DNA from: Gnetum montanum
Lineage: Eukaryota; Streptophyta; Gnetopsida; Gnetales; Gnetaceae
Assembly (NCBI GenBank): GCA_015680685.1
Contig: MNCI01020136.1
Coordinates: 127,366-191,365, forward strand
Reading direction: 5' to 3'
DNA length: 64,000 nt
The notes under the pieces were generated by a model. That model was not told the origin of the DNA. It searched no databases and saw nothing but the letters and a program-made list of their open reading frames with translations. A program made the position numbers and the translations under genes. Each line of letters starts with the position of its first letter. Positions within the stretch are counted from its first letter, which is position 1. Shown here piece after piece: positions 44,371-57,300 of this stretch.

Positions 44371-46154
44371 AACAACATACTAGACTTATTGCCTTCTTCT
44401 GCATTATGACCTTTGTTCACTTCATGTTAGGCCCAATTTCACAAATCTTTTAAATTCTTTCCATACAATATTTAATTTTGATGCTTTTAAAAATAAATAC
44501 CAAAATTTTCATTAGATGATTATGGAATATTATTTACTTTGAATTGCATTTCCAAAATAGATATTAAATTTTTTTCTTGCAATATTTTTAGTGAAAGACA
44601 TTTCTTAAACATAATAAAAAGTGTAAACCAATTCATTAGTAAAATAATATTGAAATATAACTAAAAGTGTATACGTACACACTAATGTAATTTTATTAAC
44701 AATAATCCAATTATAAAAAAAGGGGATGTCAAATCCTAAAACTATTTGAATATAGGTACACTCTAAGACATATACCTTTAACTGTGATTCAAATTGGTGA
44801 TGTCTTACCTTTCAAGACAATGAGCTTACTACCTAAGCTACTTATCACTTGTAATCAATTATGAAGTAAAATAAAGAGATTATTTAAGTCAAATAATTTA
44901 ACTAAATTAGATATAATTATTCACAATGTGGTGTTAGCCTAATATCAAGATGCTTGATTTAGAAACTCTAAGTTAAAAGTTTAATTTTAGTGGGTCATTC
45001 TAAGTTATAAAGTTACAAGCTAACGTATCTAGACTATATGCTTTTGAGGTAAATACTGTATTAAAAATGTTTTTATTTCCACACCCTAATACCCCCAAAT
45101 TAAATATAATTATTATATATCAAAATGGTCATTTAAATCCGAAAATTTCACTCGGAGAGTAGAAAACAAGATGAGAAGTCGTGGCATTTTTAAGGCAAAA
45201 GTTGCAAAAAAGGTCGTGAAAAGGTCTTCAACATTCGGCTCGGCATAATACTTGGTGCAATTATTGTAACCCAAATGCGACAAGAAGCAAAAGGCAAATC
45301 AAAACGAATTTGCATAAAACCAAATGCAAAATTCGAGGGGAAAGAAATCTTAGTCTAAAAGTTATAATTTGTTGCACGCCTGAGATAATAAAACTTGAGA
45401 ATGAATCCTGATTCTAGGGGTAGCATTGGAAAATCTCTTTGCAACTTCAACTGACTTTTTAAGAAGCGAGAACCCAGTTCAAAATTTTCAATGGAAGAAC
45501 ACAGAAAACAATCTGCAAATTGATGAGGAAAACGCATACTCGTCTTGCGTGTTGGATATTTCTTATGGCCATGGATTTGGAGCCGTCGGCTCCATTAATG
45601 GTAGCGTTGGTGCTACCGCAAATAAAACGCCACTTTCACTGAGCGATTATTTTTGTATCAAACAATCCATACAAAAGCGGCCGCACGTCTGATCTCGACA
45701 TTGCAACCTTTGTATTCACAGAAGGTTATATTTTAATTCTTTAATGCATGGTCATATTGACCAAACTTATTCTTCTTATAGGACATGCAATATATATTGC
45801 TCAACAATCCAATCTTAAAAGTTAATTGACTCTTCTATTTTACTGAAACACATTTAATGGTTGTCTTTACAAGACAGACAAAATATGATAATTGAATCGA
45901 GAATTGAAACCCCTATTTACGAAGAATAATTTTGTAAACATTTGTGACGTTATTTATTCTTATCTTAATCAATTTCTCAATTAGGTAAAACAAATATCAC
46001 AAATTGTGGGAAGACATAGAATGCAAAAAATATTTGTAACTGATTAGTATTAGGAAGCCTTTATTCAAAGACAAATTATTTATTTAGTACAATTCCTTAT
46101 CAGCTAGGATACATAATTAACAAAGCACAAATGAGATCTTATTTTTGAATAGGT
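44371..46154. other. Anonymous sequence between elements C and F
   Basis: Most is AT-rich and unclassified. The part 45160-45720 is less AT-rich and carries a plus frame at 45426-45692 (88 codons; includes DISYGHGFGAVGSINGSVGA) with no family I can name and no upstream or downstream exon. It may be an exon relic or chance. No target duplication partner for C was identified here. Confidence 0.45.
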
Positions 46155-47041
46155 TGATGAACCACATTAAGTAGGGTGCATCAATAGGCATGCATCAACG
46201 CAGCCCCATTAATGTATCCCCGTTGACACATGGTGACATGCGTAGATGCATTGATGATGATGCAAGCAAAGCCTATATAAATGCGAGTACCAACTGCATT
46301 TACAATACCTAACTCCATAGCATAGTGAAGCTCTTACAGTTTGATTTCTTTAGAGTTAGAATATTTTTCTTTGAGTGCCCACAGTGTGAATTCAAGAGAT
46401 TGTACAAATCTTTATTCGAGCATCATGTACCTGAATGCATTGGTGTGAACAACAATAAAGACAAGATTTTTGACATTCATTGTAGCACTTAGAATAGTTT
46501 AATTCTTCTTATTTGCACTTTAGATTTCTAGCATTACTTAATTAATGCATTTAATCATGAATACATAAGTATGACGACTTCGAGCATGACATGTTACATT
46601 TGGTAATCCTAGTAGTGATCATTTGGTAATGCCTAGTAATAGCCATTTGGTAACCCAGTAGCATAATATGAGTTCGAGATGTGTATGGTAAGTGGGAATG
46701 ACCATTTATGTTAGGGTAGTTAGTCATTAGAATAGCTAAGTAGTTAAAATGTCAAATATTAAATATTTATTTATGCACATAGTCCTTAGGATAAGAAAAA
46801 ATATATATAACACTTACAAAAATAGAAATCATAAGCATTAACTCACACTTAACCATATGTATCAAAAACACAAGTGTGAGTTAGGAAGACAATGATCACA
46901 CACTTCCTTGATTCATAGTCTAGGACTATGGACAAACATAGGAACTAAATCTACGAAATTTGACAAGATCATTGGTACATGCTTGTGATTTGTATATTTG
47001 GGCATATGATATAATCGCTACTCATCATTGGCAACGTTGTT
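46155..47041 (+). repeat. Element F 5' LTR and PBS
   Basis: The LTR (873 bp) starts TGATGAACCAC and ends ..ATCGCTACTCATCA. A TATATAAAT box lies at 46274-46282. It shares with the C LTR the order of motifs in R-U5 (GGTAATCCTAGTAG, GTGTATGGTAAGTGGGAATG and others). The PBS TTGGCAACGTTGTTGAGG follows directly (47028-47041). Confidence 0.85.
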
Positions 47042-47202
47042 GAGGATTTAGTTTAGCTATGTGCACTAAGTAAGAAAAGACTGTGAAGTTATACAAAGAT
47101 GTTGTAGAAAACCTACAGCATATCACTATCATCCATTCAAGAAATAATTAAAATAATAATAAAATACCAAAAAGCATACTATTTTTTTAATCTGTAACTA
47201 AT

Positions 47203-48100
47203 ATGGCTTTCTCTCACAGGGATGAATCTCCACCACATACTAGAAAATTTAATCAACAATGGGAAGCATAAAGAAGTCCCAATAACTAAGGGTTATCTAT
47301 TCTCATCCAAATCTCTAGAACCCAGGTTTCATCCTACATCAAGATGAATAAATACACTAGAGGGACATGGAAGGTAACATAGTGTTGCCTCCAGATCGAG
47401 CTGTTCTTGCCATGTTAATGAATTTTCTTATTAGGCTAGACATCACTACACTTAACTTAGAATACGAAGTCTGAGACTACACTTACATGGACTATCAGCC
47501 CAACAATGCCTAGCAAAAGAAATATTGGCACATGGAAGTGTGATCTAAGGCTTCTAAGTGCAAGAGGATTCCAATCCAATTATTCCTGCAATAGCACAAA
47601 GAGGACAAGGAGTTCTTTTCTAGCCACTTCCAATACGTAGATTCTCCTCCTCTCTATGATGAGGAGATTCTTAACCAGAGGTTACAATCAACTTTGGAGA
47701 ACCTTGGTAATGGAAAAACTAGGTCATATGACTAAGGGGCCTTAAGAGATAAGAATCCTAGCCAATCTAAGGACAAGGATAATAATAAAAAGAAAGAAAA
47801 AGAGAAGCATAAGGATTGAGGTAGTGACTAAAGAAGAGGAACTAGCAGGCATCATTCCCATAGTTTTCCTTCTTCACCCTCATCCTCCTCCTCATCTTCA
47901 TCCTCTCACTCTGCTAGGAGAATAGGAGCCAAGACAATAGAGGAAATAGTTGAGATTGGGATGAGGATTAACAATGGGATAAAGATGAAGACAAATCCCA
48001 CTAGGATGATCAAGATCAAGGACAAGGATAACCACAAGGGAGAGAGGAGTCTCATAGAGACTGAAAGCATAACAAAACTCATCATAGACATCATGACTAT
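47203..48100 (+). pseudogene. Element F gag, first part
   Basis: The start is ATG 47203 (MAFSHRDESPPHT). The frame is broken by stops and shifts. Toward its end come a Ser/Pro run (about 47860-47920) and a His/Asp-rich region ending in HHDY at 48100, where E interrupts it. The continuation is at 61170. The Ser-rich and His/Asp-rich spacer matches that of E (about 49720-49890) and B. Confidence 0.7.
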
Positions 48101-48982
48101 AAAAGAGGCCATTGTGATCATCATGATATGGCCACATCAACACATCATTTCATGTGTTGATGTGGCCTTGTCGATGCAAGGTTTGTTCTTGCCTATAAAT
48201 ATGTGCCAACCCATCGTGTTTAGGCATAAGTCTATCATAGTGTAGTGAAGCTCTTACAGTTTTTACATTTGAAAGTTAGAGTATTTTCTTGAGTGCCCAT
48301 AGCAAGAGTCATTGAGTGTATGAATATTTATTCAAGCACTATTGTACCTAAGAACAACAATGTGTGTGGCAATAAAGATGAGCTTTTTAATCAAACATTG
48401 TAGTATTCTGGATATTTTTAATGTTGCATCCATGCATTTAATGTTTTTAGCTATTTATTCAATGCTCTGTAGTAATTAAGCTAATTAAGTAATTAAGTAA
48501 GATAAGCTAAATAGTAATTAAGTGAACACATAAGTACAACTACTTTGAGCATGCATATGACATTTGGTAATCTCAATAGCACTTAACACTTGGTATTCCA
48601 GCAATGTTATACATGTTCAGGATGTGTACAGCAAGTGGGACTAGATAATTATGTTAGGACTAGTTGAATAGTAGTTAGCCCATTAGATTAAAGTAGGTAT
48701 TAAATTACATTATTCTCCATCTTGTTTATTTCAAGCATTAAAATCATAAAATATAAAATGACAAAAATCATGTGCCTCAATTACAATTAAACCATACCCT
48801 TGATCTTCACAAGTGTAGTTGGGAAGATAACAAACATCCTCAATATAAAGTTTACTTCCTAGAGGACAAGTGCACCAAAAACTATAGAGTCCATGAAATT
48901 CAACCGGATCACGCATGAACGCTTTGTGATTTGTATGGTTGGGCATAGGGGTACTTTGCCACTAATCATTGGCACCGTTGCC
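48101..48982 (+). repeat. Element E 5' LTR and PBS
   Basis: The LTR (868 bp) is collinear with 60286-61169 from about 48170 on; the first 60-70 bases differ and do not start with TG, so this end has been altered. A perfect hairpin lies at 48130-48167 and a TATAAATAT box at 48194-48202. The PBS TTGGCACCGTTGCC is at 48969-48982, one base from the tRNA-Asp-type site. Confidence 0.85.
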
Positions 48983-49118
48983 AAAAACTCTTTTTGTTGA
49001 AACATGCACTATCTAGGATTAGTAAACATTATTAATATCGTTGGACGAACCCCAAGGTCAACATCATTCTCCAATTATATAATTACAAAAGGACAATAAT
49101 ATTTTATTTGTTTACAAA

Positions 49119-51000
49119 ATGTCTTCTTCTCACAGGCATGAAGATATCAAATTTTCGATCCTACCATAGTGCAAAGTGGTATATACTCATTGAGATGAGT
49201 ATGTGCCTAATTTCACCTTCATTCTACATTAGGACGAACAACTGCGATGGTGTGACATGGAAGGCAATATTGTAATGCCTCCTAAACAATCTGTGCCCAT
49301 GACATTGCTTCAAACTCTTAAGAAGTTAGGCATCCACGATCTTCAAGAGGAGTATGTTGTGCATGACTATGACTACTAGGATTATCATCCCACTAAAACA
49401 CAATGCTAGAGAGATTGCTTCTAGGAGAAGCATCATGACTTTACAAAGGGGAAATAATTTACCAATCCCTTGTTCTTGATAAACCAAGACACTCATAAGG
49501 GCCCTTTCTCTGGAGGCTCTCAACATGAAAATTCTCCACCCCTCCTTACTGATGTTGGGGATTTGAACCTAAATCTACATTCCACAATCATCAAACTAGG
49601 TTTCGGTAAAGATGATAGTCAAGGTAGTGCCTTAGGAAAGCATCAAGATGATACAAAACCTAACAAACATGGTCATGAAAATTGAAGGGGAGTTGGTAGA
49701 TACATGGTGATAGTATTTCTCCTTCCTCTTTGTCCTCTTCATCTACATCTCCTTATTCTTCCTCTTCTAGTTCTAAAGAACACTGTAGAAAGAATAACCA
49801 TGATGGAGATGCACAATGGGACAATAATATTGATTGCCATGCCCACAATGAACTAAGGGGTAATAGAGGACATCATCAGTGACAACAAAATAATGATGAT
49901 GATGAGCCTTTTTTGGCAACTTAAATCATGCTTAATATTACAAAGGTATTCAAGGTTCCAACTAGGCATGTGAGAGATAGTCAGCTCAAGCTCCTAGACA
50001 TAAAAAATATCCCAATATTTGAGGGGGGATACAACTCTAATCCACATACACATCTACAAGCTTTCCATGATGCTTGTGCCTTGTAGAATATTGAAATTGA
50101 TTGGCATAAACTCAAGCTATTTCCCAAGACATTCATCAAGGAAGCAAAAAGCTAGTACCAGTCTTTAGATCTGGAATCTATTCAAAGATGGAGTACCATG
50201 CTAGAACTATTTAATGACAAATACTAGACGTACTCTAGAGTGTCCAATCTAAGAAGGCAAATCCAAGGCTAGAAATAGGGAACACATGAACCCTTGGATG
50301 CCACCATGGGTAGATATTATTTTCTCATAAATTGATGCCCTAGCCATGGTTATTCTTAGAGGGAACAAATCCACCACATTATAGATGGGCTTAGAGCAAA
50401 AGCTGGAAGAACTCTTGGGGTTTATGCCCAAGGGAGATTGTCTGAACTAAGAGCTCATTAGATACAAATTCTAATATAGTAGGTAGCAAAAAAAGAAGAT
50501 GAGTTGTAGAAAAGGAAAAGTGTAGAAGAATATAATAGGGACCCTTCCATCAGGAAAAGAGAGGTTTGATTTTGTGATGAGAAGGAGTCACCACTCAGTG
50601 ATGAATAGGAAAACCTTGGCCTTCCAAAAATTTATTTTTGACATTTCAAGAAAGGTTAACAAAGTATGGAACTCTTTGGATGAAAAATTCCAAACCACTA
50701 TGAATATTTCTAAAGAATCCAAAGAGCAAAATAGTGATCGCAATAGCAAGAAGCAGAAAGAAGCTGAACATGTCTACTAGAGAGACAAGGGCAAAGCTAC
50801 TGCAGTAGAAGAAGCTATGGAGATAGACTCCGATGATGATGTTGGGTGTGACATTTGTTAATATGACCATCCTAAGGGATTTTGTCCTATGGGATAACAC
50901 TTAAAAGAGTCTGGGGGTACACACTAAATCATTGATTATCAAGGAGGCAAGCACCCAGACGATTTCCTTATCTGAAAGGCAATCCAAGGTAGTTCCACTA
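49119..51000 (+). pseudogene. Element E gag
   Basis: The likely start is ATG 49119 (MSSSHRHEDIKF). A Ser-rich spacer, a His/Asp/Asn-rich spacer and the gag core follow at about 49900-50460. Two open pieces remain after it: 50574-50780, with MNRKTLAFQKFIFDISRKVN and ESKEQNSDRNSKKQKEAEHV, then GCDICQYDHPKGF at about 50845-50885, a finger missing its last Cys. The blocks match gag of B (17439-18740). Gag would assemble the particle and bind the element RNA. Confidence 0.75.
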
Positions 51001-52080
51001 GCAATAATAGGCTTATTATCCAAGTGGAGCTCCACCACAATCATATGATAAATACCAATAGTGGAAGCAACTGAAATTGTGGGGGATGCCACTACCAAGA
51101 TAGTAGTACCCTTATAGGTAGCTTGATTTATACAAGTACTATGTTTAGCAACTTGTTTCTCCACAAAGTTCTACCAACCATGCCTCATTCCAACATCACT
51201 ATTACCCTCTAGAGTACCATCAAACTCATTCATCATCTACTCAAGGGTAGCACCCATATTGATACCATCCTCTACATTTTTCTACACACATCCCTCCACC
51301 CTCAACCCAATTATATCCTACTTCATCCATGCAAGGAAAAATTCTCCCACAACTGCAACAACAAAATGCTATGAGGGCTGTAAATCTACAACTAACTTTC
51401 TAGCTAGGTGGTTCAGATAATTGATTTAAGAAATGACTATTTTTTCAACCCAATAGTCCTCCCAAACCCTCATAACCTAATACAATTGATCACCTTGTAT
51501 CTCCAACACCCTCATCCTCTGCATCAAACACATTCAAGAGTCCTTCAAACCAAACATTGCCTCAAATCTGCACTATGATACTGACTCATGTTGTTTCTAA
51601 TTGGATCAAGGCTAGCAACCTTTGCACAAAACAATTTGACCCAGGAAGTCCTCTCATTTACGTATAGATTACTGGACATGATCCATGCAAGGCTCTTCTT
51701 AATTCTAGTTCTAGTGTCAATCTCATCTTTGATGACATGTACAAGGCTTGGAACCTACCATCTCTCAAGAAGAGCAATATCTATTTGGAATTGGTATACC
51801 AATCAATCACTATCCCTTTGGGATTAATGGAGGACATTGTGACCATAGTTTGTAAGTGGTCCTATCTTGTTGATCTTCTATTGATCAAGGTAGAAAACTA
51901 TAAAGGAGACTTTCCCATCATTATGGGATGTGCATGGCTGAGTACTATTGATGCATGAATCGGCATCAGGGACCTCTCCTTGGAAATATCTAAGGAGAAT
52001 GAATTTGGATGCCTCAAGAAGAAGCATGTTCCATGCATTGCATACAATGATAATGGGTGCAATTGTGTGTAGAAAATCTA
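51001..52080 (+). pseudogene. Element E linker and aspartic protease
   Basis: After a Pro/Ser/Asn-rich linker, the plus strand encodes ALLNSSSSVNLIFDDMYKAW at about 51690-51755, in which the catalytic Asp of D-S-G is Asn. Then follow NIYLELVYQSITIPLGLMED and NYKGDFPIIMGCAWLSTIDA (to 51958). A further short segment ends at about 52080. The order equals that of B (16407-17300). The Asp to Asn change makes it inactive. Confidence 0.75.
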
Positions 52081-52379
52081 GTCTATTAAAATTACATTCA
52101 TCAAAGCATGCAATTAGTGTGCACATGAAACTAATATCCAAGGCTACCTGTACACAACAACCATAAAATAGGAGGGAATTCAATGGTTGAAAATTAACTA
52201 TGATAGCAACACATTATGCATGGAACTTTCTGAGAGCTTGACATGTGCCTATGTTGAGGGCATGGATGAACTTGAGCAAGTTCATCACCAACTCTCTAAT
52301 GATGAAGATGATGATACCTATTGGAGAGAGTTGGAAATCCCTGATAATTTCAAGAAAGAGCCCCTAGAGTTAAAAACTC

Positions 52380-53420
52380 TACCAACTGGCATGAATTATG
52401 TATTTTTAACAATGGTAAGTTGGTTATCATCAATGCAAATCTTTCTCCCGAACAAAAGGACAAGCTATTGAAGGTGGTCAACAAATAGCCAATAGCCTTT
52501 TCTTGGTCATATCTTGAATTGACTAGAATTGATCCAAGAATATGTTTGCATCACATCTACACTAATCCAACCATGAAGCCAAGAAGGTAGCCACAGTGGT
52601 AGCTAAATGCCAAGTTGAAGCAAATCATCAAAGAGAAAATCAAACAACTCTTCAAGGTAGGGTTCATCTATCCCATCGTGGATAGTGAGTGGGTTATCCC
52701 ACTTGTAATTATGCTAAAGAAAGGTGGCAAGTGGTGGATTTACATTAACTTGAGGCTGTTGAATATGACAACATTTAAAGATCACTTTCCATTGTCATTT
52801 GTGAACCAAGTGTTGGACACCATATCTGGACATTGCTATTATAGCTTCTTGAATGGTTATAATGGCTATAACCAAATCCAGATTGCACCAAAAGATCAAT
52901 CCAAAACAACATTCACAAGTCCTTAGGGAACTTTTACATATTGCAAGATGTTGTTCAATCTATGCAATGCCCCTACAACATTCAATGCCTAATCCTTAGT
53001 ATTTTTCAATAGTAGATTGATGGTAGGGTAGAAGTCTTTATGGATGAATTTTCTACCTATGGGGCTACATTTAAGCAAGCCTTGGTTTGCCTTGAGTAGG
53101 TACTAAAAATATGTGTTGAAAAAAATCTTAGGCTCAATTAATAGAAAATCCATTTAATGGTCCATAGGGTTAGAGTATTGGGGCACCTAATTTTGAGAAA
53201 AGAGATTAAGGTAGACTCGGAAAAGATAAGGGTCATCCAAGGAATCACACACCAACCAGAGATAGTCAAAGATGTATGATCATTTCTTGGACACACTAGC
53301 TACTATCGATAGTTCATAGAGAATTTCTCTAGTATTGTAAAGCCATTGGTCAAGCTTACAAAGGAAGATGCTCTATTCATCTAGACTAAGGAGTGTGAAC
53401 ATGCATTGCAACAAGTAAAG
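52380..53420 (+). pseudogene. Element E reverse transcriptase
   Basis: The open part 52615-52926 encodes the RT entry KQLFKVGFIYPIVDSEWVIP and the fingers/palm block NGYNGYNQIQIAPKDQSKTT, followed after a stop by GTFTYCKMLFNLCNAPTTFN. The catalytic loop reads VFMDEFSTYG at about 53033-53062: the second Asp of FMDD is Glu. The thumb part (about 53090-53420) is broken by stops. Confidence 0.8.
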
Positions 53421-53429
53421 GAAAAACTC

Positions 53430-53972
53430 AAAGAAACTCCAATTCTACAAGCACTAGATTGGTACATAGTGACCAATGTATCTAATTATGCCTTGAAAGA
53501 TGTGCTAATGTAGTTGGACGATAAGAAATATCCATACTACATTCATTGTGTGAGCTAAAGAATTGTGGATGCATAGTTGAATCACACCACAACTAAAAAA
53601 TAACTAATGGAAGTGATGTATACTCTCAAAAATTTTAAGCACCATGTGCTTGTCTATAAGATGTTTGTGCAAACAAATCATAGTGCCATTCACTTCCTAA
53701 TTAACAAGCCAACAATGAGCCCTTGTATCATACGGTGGCTGGTGATCTTGAAAGAATTTGATCTCATAATGGTAGATCAAAAGGGGACTAAGAATGTGGT
53801 CATTGATCATCTTTCTCAGTTAAGATGGGATGATAAAGAGGAGGAGAGCCCACTCTTTGATCAATTTCCAAATGAACTCCTCTTCATAGGAATGATAAAT
53901 GACCAAGTGCTAACCAAATCAAAATGGTATAATGGCATCATTACTTGCCTTCTCACTCAAGAGATGCCATAA
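53430..53972 (+). pseudogene. Element E RNase H
   Basis: The block VTNVSNYALKDVL (about 53470-53510) corresponds to CDASDYA.GAVL, with both acidic positions changed. From 53607 the frame is open for 121 codons: MYTLKNFKHHVLVYKMFVQT, NHSAIHFLINKPTMSPCIIR, FDLIMVDQKGTKNVVIDHLS, then LRWDDKEEESPLFD. The last part is the linker to integrase. Between it and integrase only about 200 bp remain, too short for the second, archaeal-type RNase H of Tat elements. Confidence 0.8.
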
Positions 53973-54119
53973 GACCTTGACCATAGGAAGAAGTAATAGT
54001 TTCTTCATCAGGCAAAATACTTCATGGAAATCAATGGATACCTTTACAAGATGTGCGTTGATGACCTAGTTTGTTGGTTTGTCCCTAATGTAGATCAATT
54101 ATCTAGGTGTGTCCTTAAT

Positions 54120-55230
54120 GCAGATCAATTACACATTCTCTAGGATGCTCATGAAGGCCCTTGTAGAGGCCACTATGCAGAGAGATGCATAACCATAAAA
54201 ATTCTAATGGCAAGATACTATTGGCCTACAATATTTAGAGATGCCCACCAATTTTTTTGATCTTGTGAACGCTATCAAAGAGATGGTGAGATGACCGCAC
54301 GAATGAAGGATCCTCAACAATGAATTCAACCACTAGAACCCTTTGACATATGGAGCATAGACTTCATGGGTCCTATCACACCCATGTCTAATGAAATTGT
54401 ATACATCATCATAGCAGTTAACTACTACACCAAATGGACAAAAGTAGCAACCATCACCAACTATACATCATGTACTGCTACTCTATTTGTACAACAACAT
54501 GTTGTAAATAGGTTTGGGATGCCATGTGCATAGATTTCTGATAATGGAAACCATTTTACATGTGCCACTTTTTGAAAGTTAATGCAATGCTTAGGGGTTA
54601 AACATAAATTAACAACACCCTATCACCCCCAAGCTAATGGTCAAGCAAAGGTAACTAATATGGAGAGTACAAAGATCCTAATGAGAATTATCAGCAAATA
54701 TAGGAAATAATGGAGCACAAAACTCAATGATGCCCTCTAGGCCTATTGCTCAACATGAAAACATCCTATAGGTTATTCTCCCTATGAATGAGTATATGAA
54801 AAACTTCCAATGCTTCTAATTCAATCCGAGCTCTATACACTCTTAACATCCTATGACCTTGACCTTGACTTAAGTCTAGCACACAAAGAAAGATTGATGA
54901 ATCTCAACCTACTAGATGAAAATAGCTTAGTAGTTCTATCTTTGAATGAAGTGCACAAGGCATTCAATAAGCAACATCATGACCTTTGAATATAAAAAGT
55001 GAAATTTCAACTTGGAGATAAGGTTATCTATTGGAACCCCACACATGTACCCTAGAAAATAAACATCCAAACATTGTGGAAGTGACCTTATATAATTGGT
55101 AAAATCCTTTCCTCTAGGACCATGTTAATTTATAAACCTAAGAGACCACACAAAAATCATTTGGTTAATATCTAACAAGTGAAACCTTTCCTAGAGCCAA
55201 GACAAGCTAGTGCAACTACTACTTCATTAG
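54120..55230 (+). pseudogene. Element E integrase
   Basis: HHCC finger: GHYAERCITIKILMARYYWP, then C and a Tyr in place of one Cys. The core has FDIWSIDFMGPITPMSNE, ISDNGNHFTCATF and, 35 residues on, HPQANGQAKVTNME, so the D,D-35-E triad is present. The C-terminal domain follows (AFNKQHHDL, KFQLGDKVIYWNPTHV, QTLWK.PYII) to about 55200. Stops occur at several Gln and Trp positions. It would insert the cDNA. Confidence 0.82.
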
Positions 55231-57300
55231 ATGGACAACCATGCTCTATATTCTATGTTTGCTTCTTTCAACTCAGTCATGGGGAAGATGGTGATTCATG
55301 CTAACCATACACATGGCTCCTTAGTTTTTCACCTTTTTATTTTACACATTTTTCAATTTTATACTGTTATTGATTTTTGCCCATTTTCTCGATTTTTGTT
55401 TTACAACATCATTAGTGTATTTAATCTTTCTTGAATATTTTATACTTTCTTATATATTTTACTTTATTTCATTTTTGTGTGATTTTTCACTATTTTTACT
55501 AATAAAAGTGTTTTACTACCATAGGACACAATGCTGATGTTGTTGTTTACTAATGATGGTCTATAATTAATGTTGTGATTATTAATGTCTAGTTTCTATT
55601 TTTGAATTCTAATGTTTGATGACTAAGACATGGTTTATTTTTCATGGAACAAGTAGTGAGTCCATGTCATCCACCCATGCACAAACTCTATGGTTTTTCT
55701 TATTCTAGAAGTTTGAGGTCCCTTTCATTAAATAAACTTTTAATAAATTGATGACCTTAGTAGTTTCTAGAATTGGGAAGGATTCAAAGGTTTGCACAAG
55801 GTATGACTTCAAGGGGATCCAATGCTCTTTGTACTCTTCTACTTGGGTGCTTGAGTGTTTTCATAAGCTTCTTATCATTCCATGTCATCCAATAACAAGA
55901 AGTTGAATAAAAGTCTTTGCATGGTGTGGTTTCCATCCAAAAAGAAAAAAAAAACATGATGGGAATTCAAAGCACATCCCTTAGACAAATAAATAGGCTA
56001 TAAGAACTGGTTATGAGACTAGAAAGACATGTTACCCATGCCTAAAGGTCCCCTCTAACTAAGGTCATCTGTTACTTCCTACTTTCTTCTCTTTTCCTTA
56101 TGGAATGGTGGTTATTCTATGGGAGTACTCTTGTATCTTGAGGGGGTGGATCAGTCTTGTAGTGGTGATGCAATGTCACTAGAAATGGTTGGTTTTGATC
56201 TGGACTAAGGATGGATCTTCTTGGATCATTTTAAATACAAACTTCACAAGGGACATCTTATGACCTCAATTTTGGACTCCATCCCACCTTCTCAGTCATT
56301 CATCTATGCTACCTATAACTCACCTCACTATCGATTTCTATGTTATGCTCGCTGTCTTAGTTTGATATGTTGGAATTCTTGGATAGATTCTTTCTGGTTG
56401 ATCCTTAACTTTTCATGACCATTAATTGACTATGGGGCCCACAAACTCCTTAGTTGAGGTTATGTAAGAGCAAAAAGGGCATGGGGAGGACCCACTTGCA
56501 TATCTCTTAGTTGGGATAGTGAAGTCCCTTACCTTAAACATTACTGCAATCCTATCTTTCACATGCCCCATTGTACATCCAACTCTGTGCTCCTTAAAAC
56601 CTTCATAAACCTTCATTCTCCAAACATTTTCTTAATTTTATAAATTTTCCAAGATCAAACATCCTCTTCTACTATTTTCATCATGTTCATGGATTTTTGG
56701 ACTTACATTTCACTTAAAAACTCCTTGTATTTTCAAAGTTCAACCAAAGTCAACAATGGTCAACGACGACATCAACTAGGCCTAGTCAACGCAGCCAACC
56801 CCATCGACTAGGCCCTATTAATGCAAGCCAAAAACTCTATATATACCACCACATACTTTGTAGTTTTTTGTCATTTTATTCATAACAAGAGGGGAGCTTT
56901 TTTCCATTTTTCAAAGCCCAAAACCTTCCAGAGCCCATAACTTTTCAACTATTTGTCCAAATCACTTTGTTCTTCAATCCTACAGCTACCAGAGGTAAGC
57001 TCTTATTCATGGGGACACCAAACATTAAGGTTTCTGATGAAAGTTTTTAAAATTTTTTCTAAATTCTCCAAAATATTAATGAATACAATGACATGAAACC
57101 ATCAATTTTCAAGAGTTAACCTTTTCAACGTCCTCCAGTATGACTTATTAACATTAAAACACAAATAAAATAATGATTAAAATTAATCAAATTATTCATA
57201 ATCACAACTTATTCAAGTGTAACTATCCCAAGAAGATAAGGTATCCCAATTGTTTCATGTTACACAATAATTGTTAACCCATGGTCATGTTGTGATTACA
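55231..57300 (+). other. Element E spacer between integrase and extra ORF
   Basis: The 2-kb spacer has no long coding frame. It starts with a T-rich part (55320-55500). The piece 55690-56120 is the inverted counterpart of the family's conserved non-coding block in B and C. The piece 56440-56530 with GGGGAGGACCCACTTG recurs in D at about 41290. A TATATATACC box lies at about 56834, about 470 bp before the extra ORF and could belong to a promoter for it. Confidence 0.55.

Noticed and set aside
25540-44375. Target-site duplication for element C
   Set aside because: The flanks AAAAC and AACAA agree at only three of five positions, so no duplication is claimed.
47898-48143. Two overlapping hydrophobic minus-strand frames
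   Set aside because: They are the antisense of the His/Asp-rich gag spacer of element F; the hydrophobic look comes from the complement of its codons.
53850-54120. Second, archaeal-type RNase H between RNase H and integrase of E, as in Tat elements
   Set aside because: The space is too short and no motif of that domain was seen; the element is therefore called Tat/Athila-like without a finer label.
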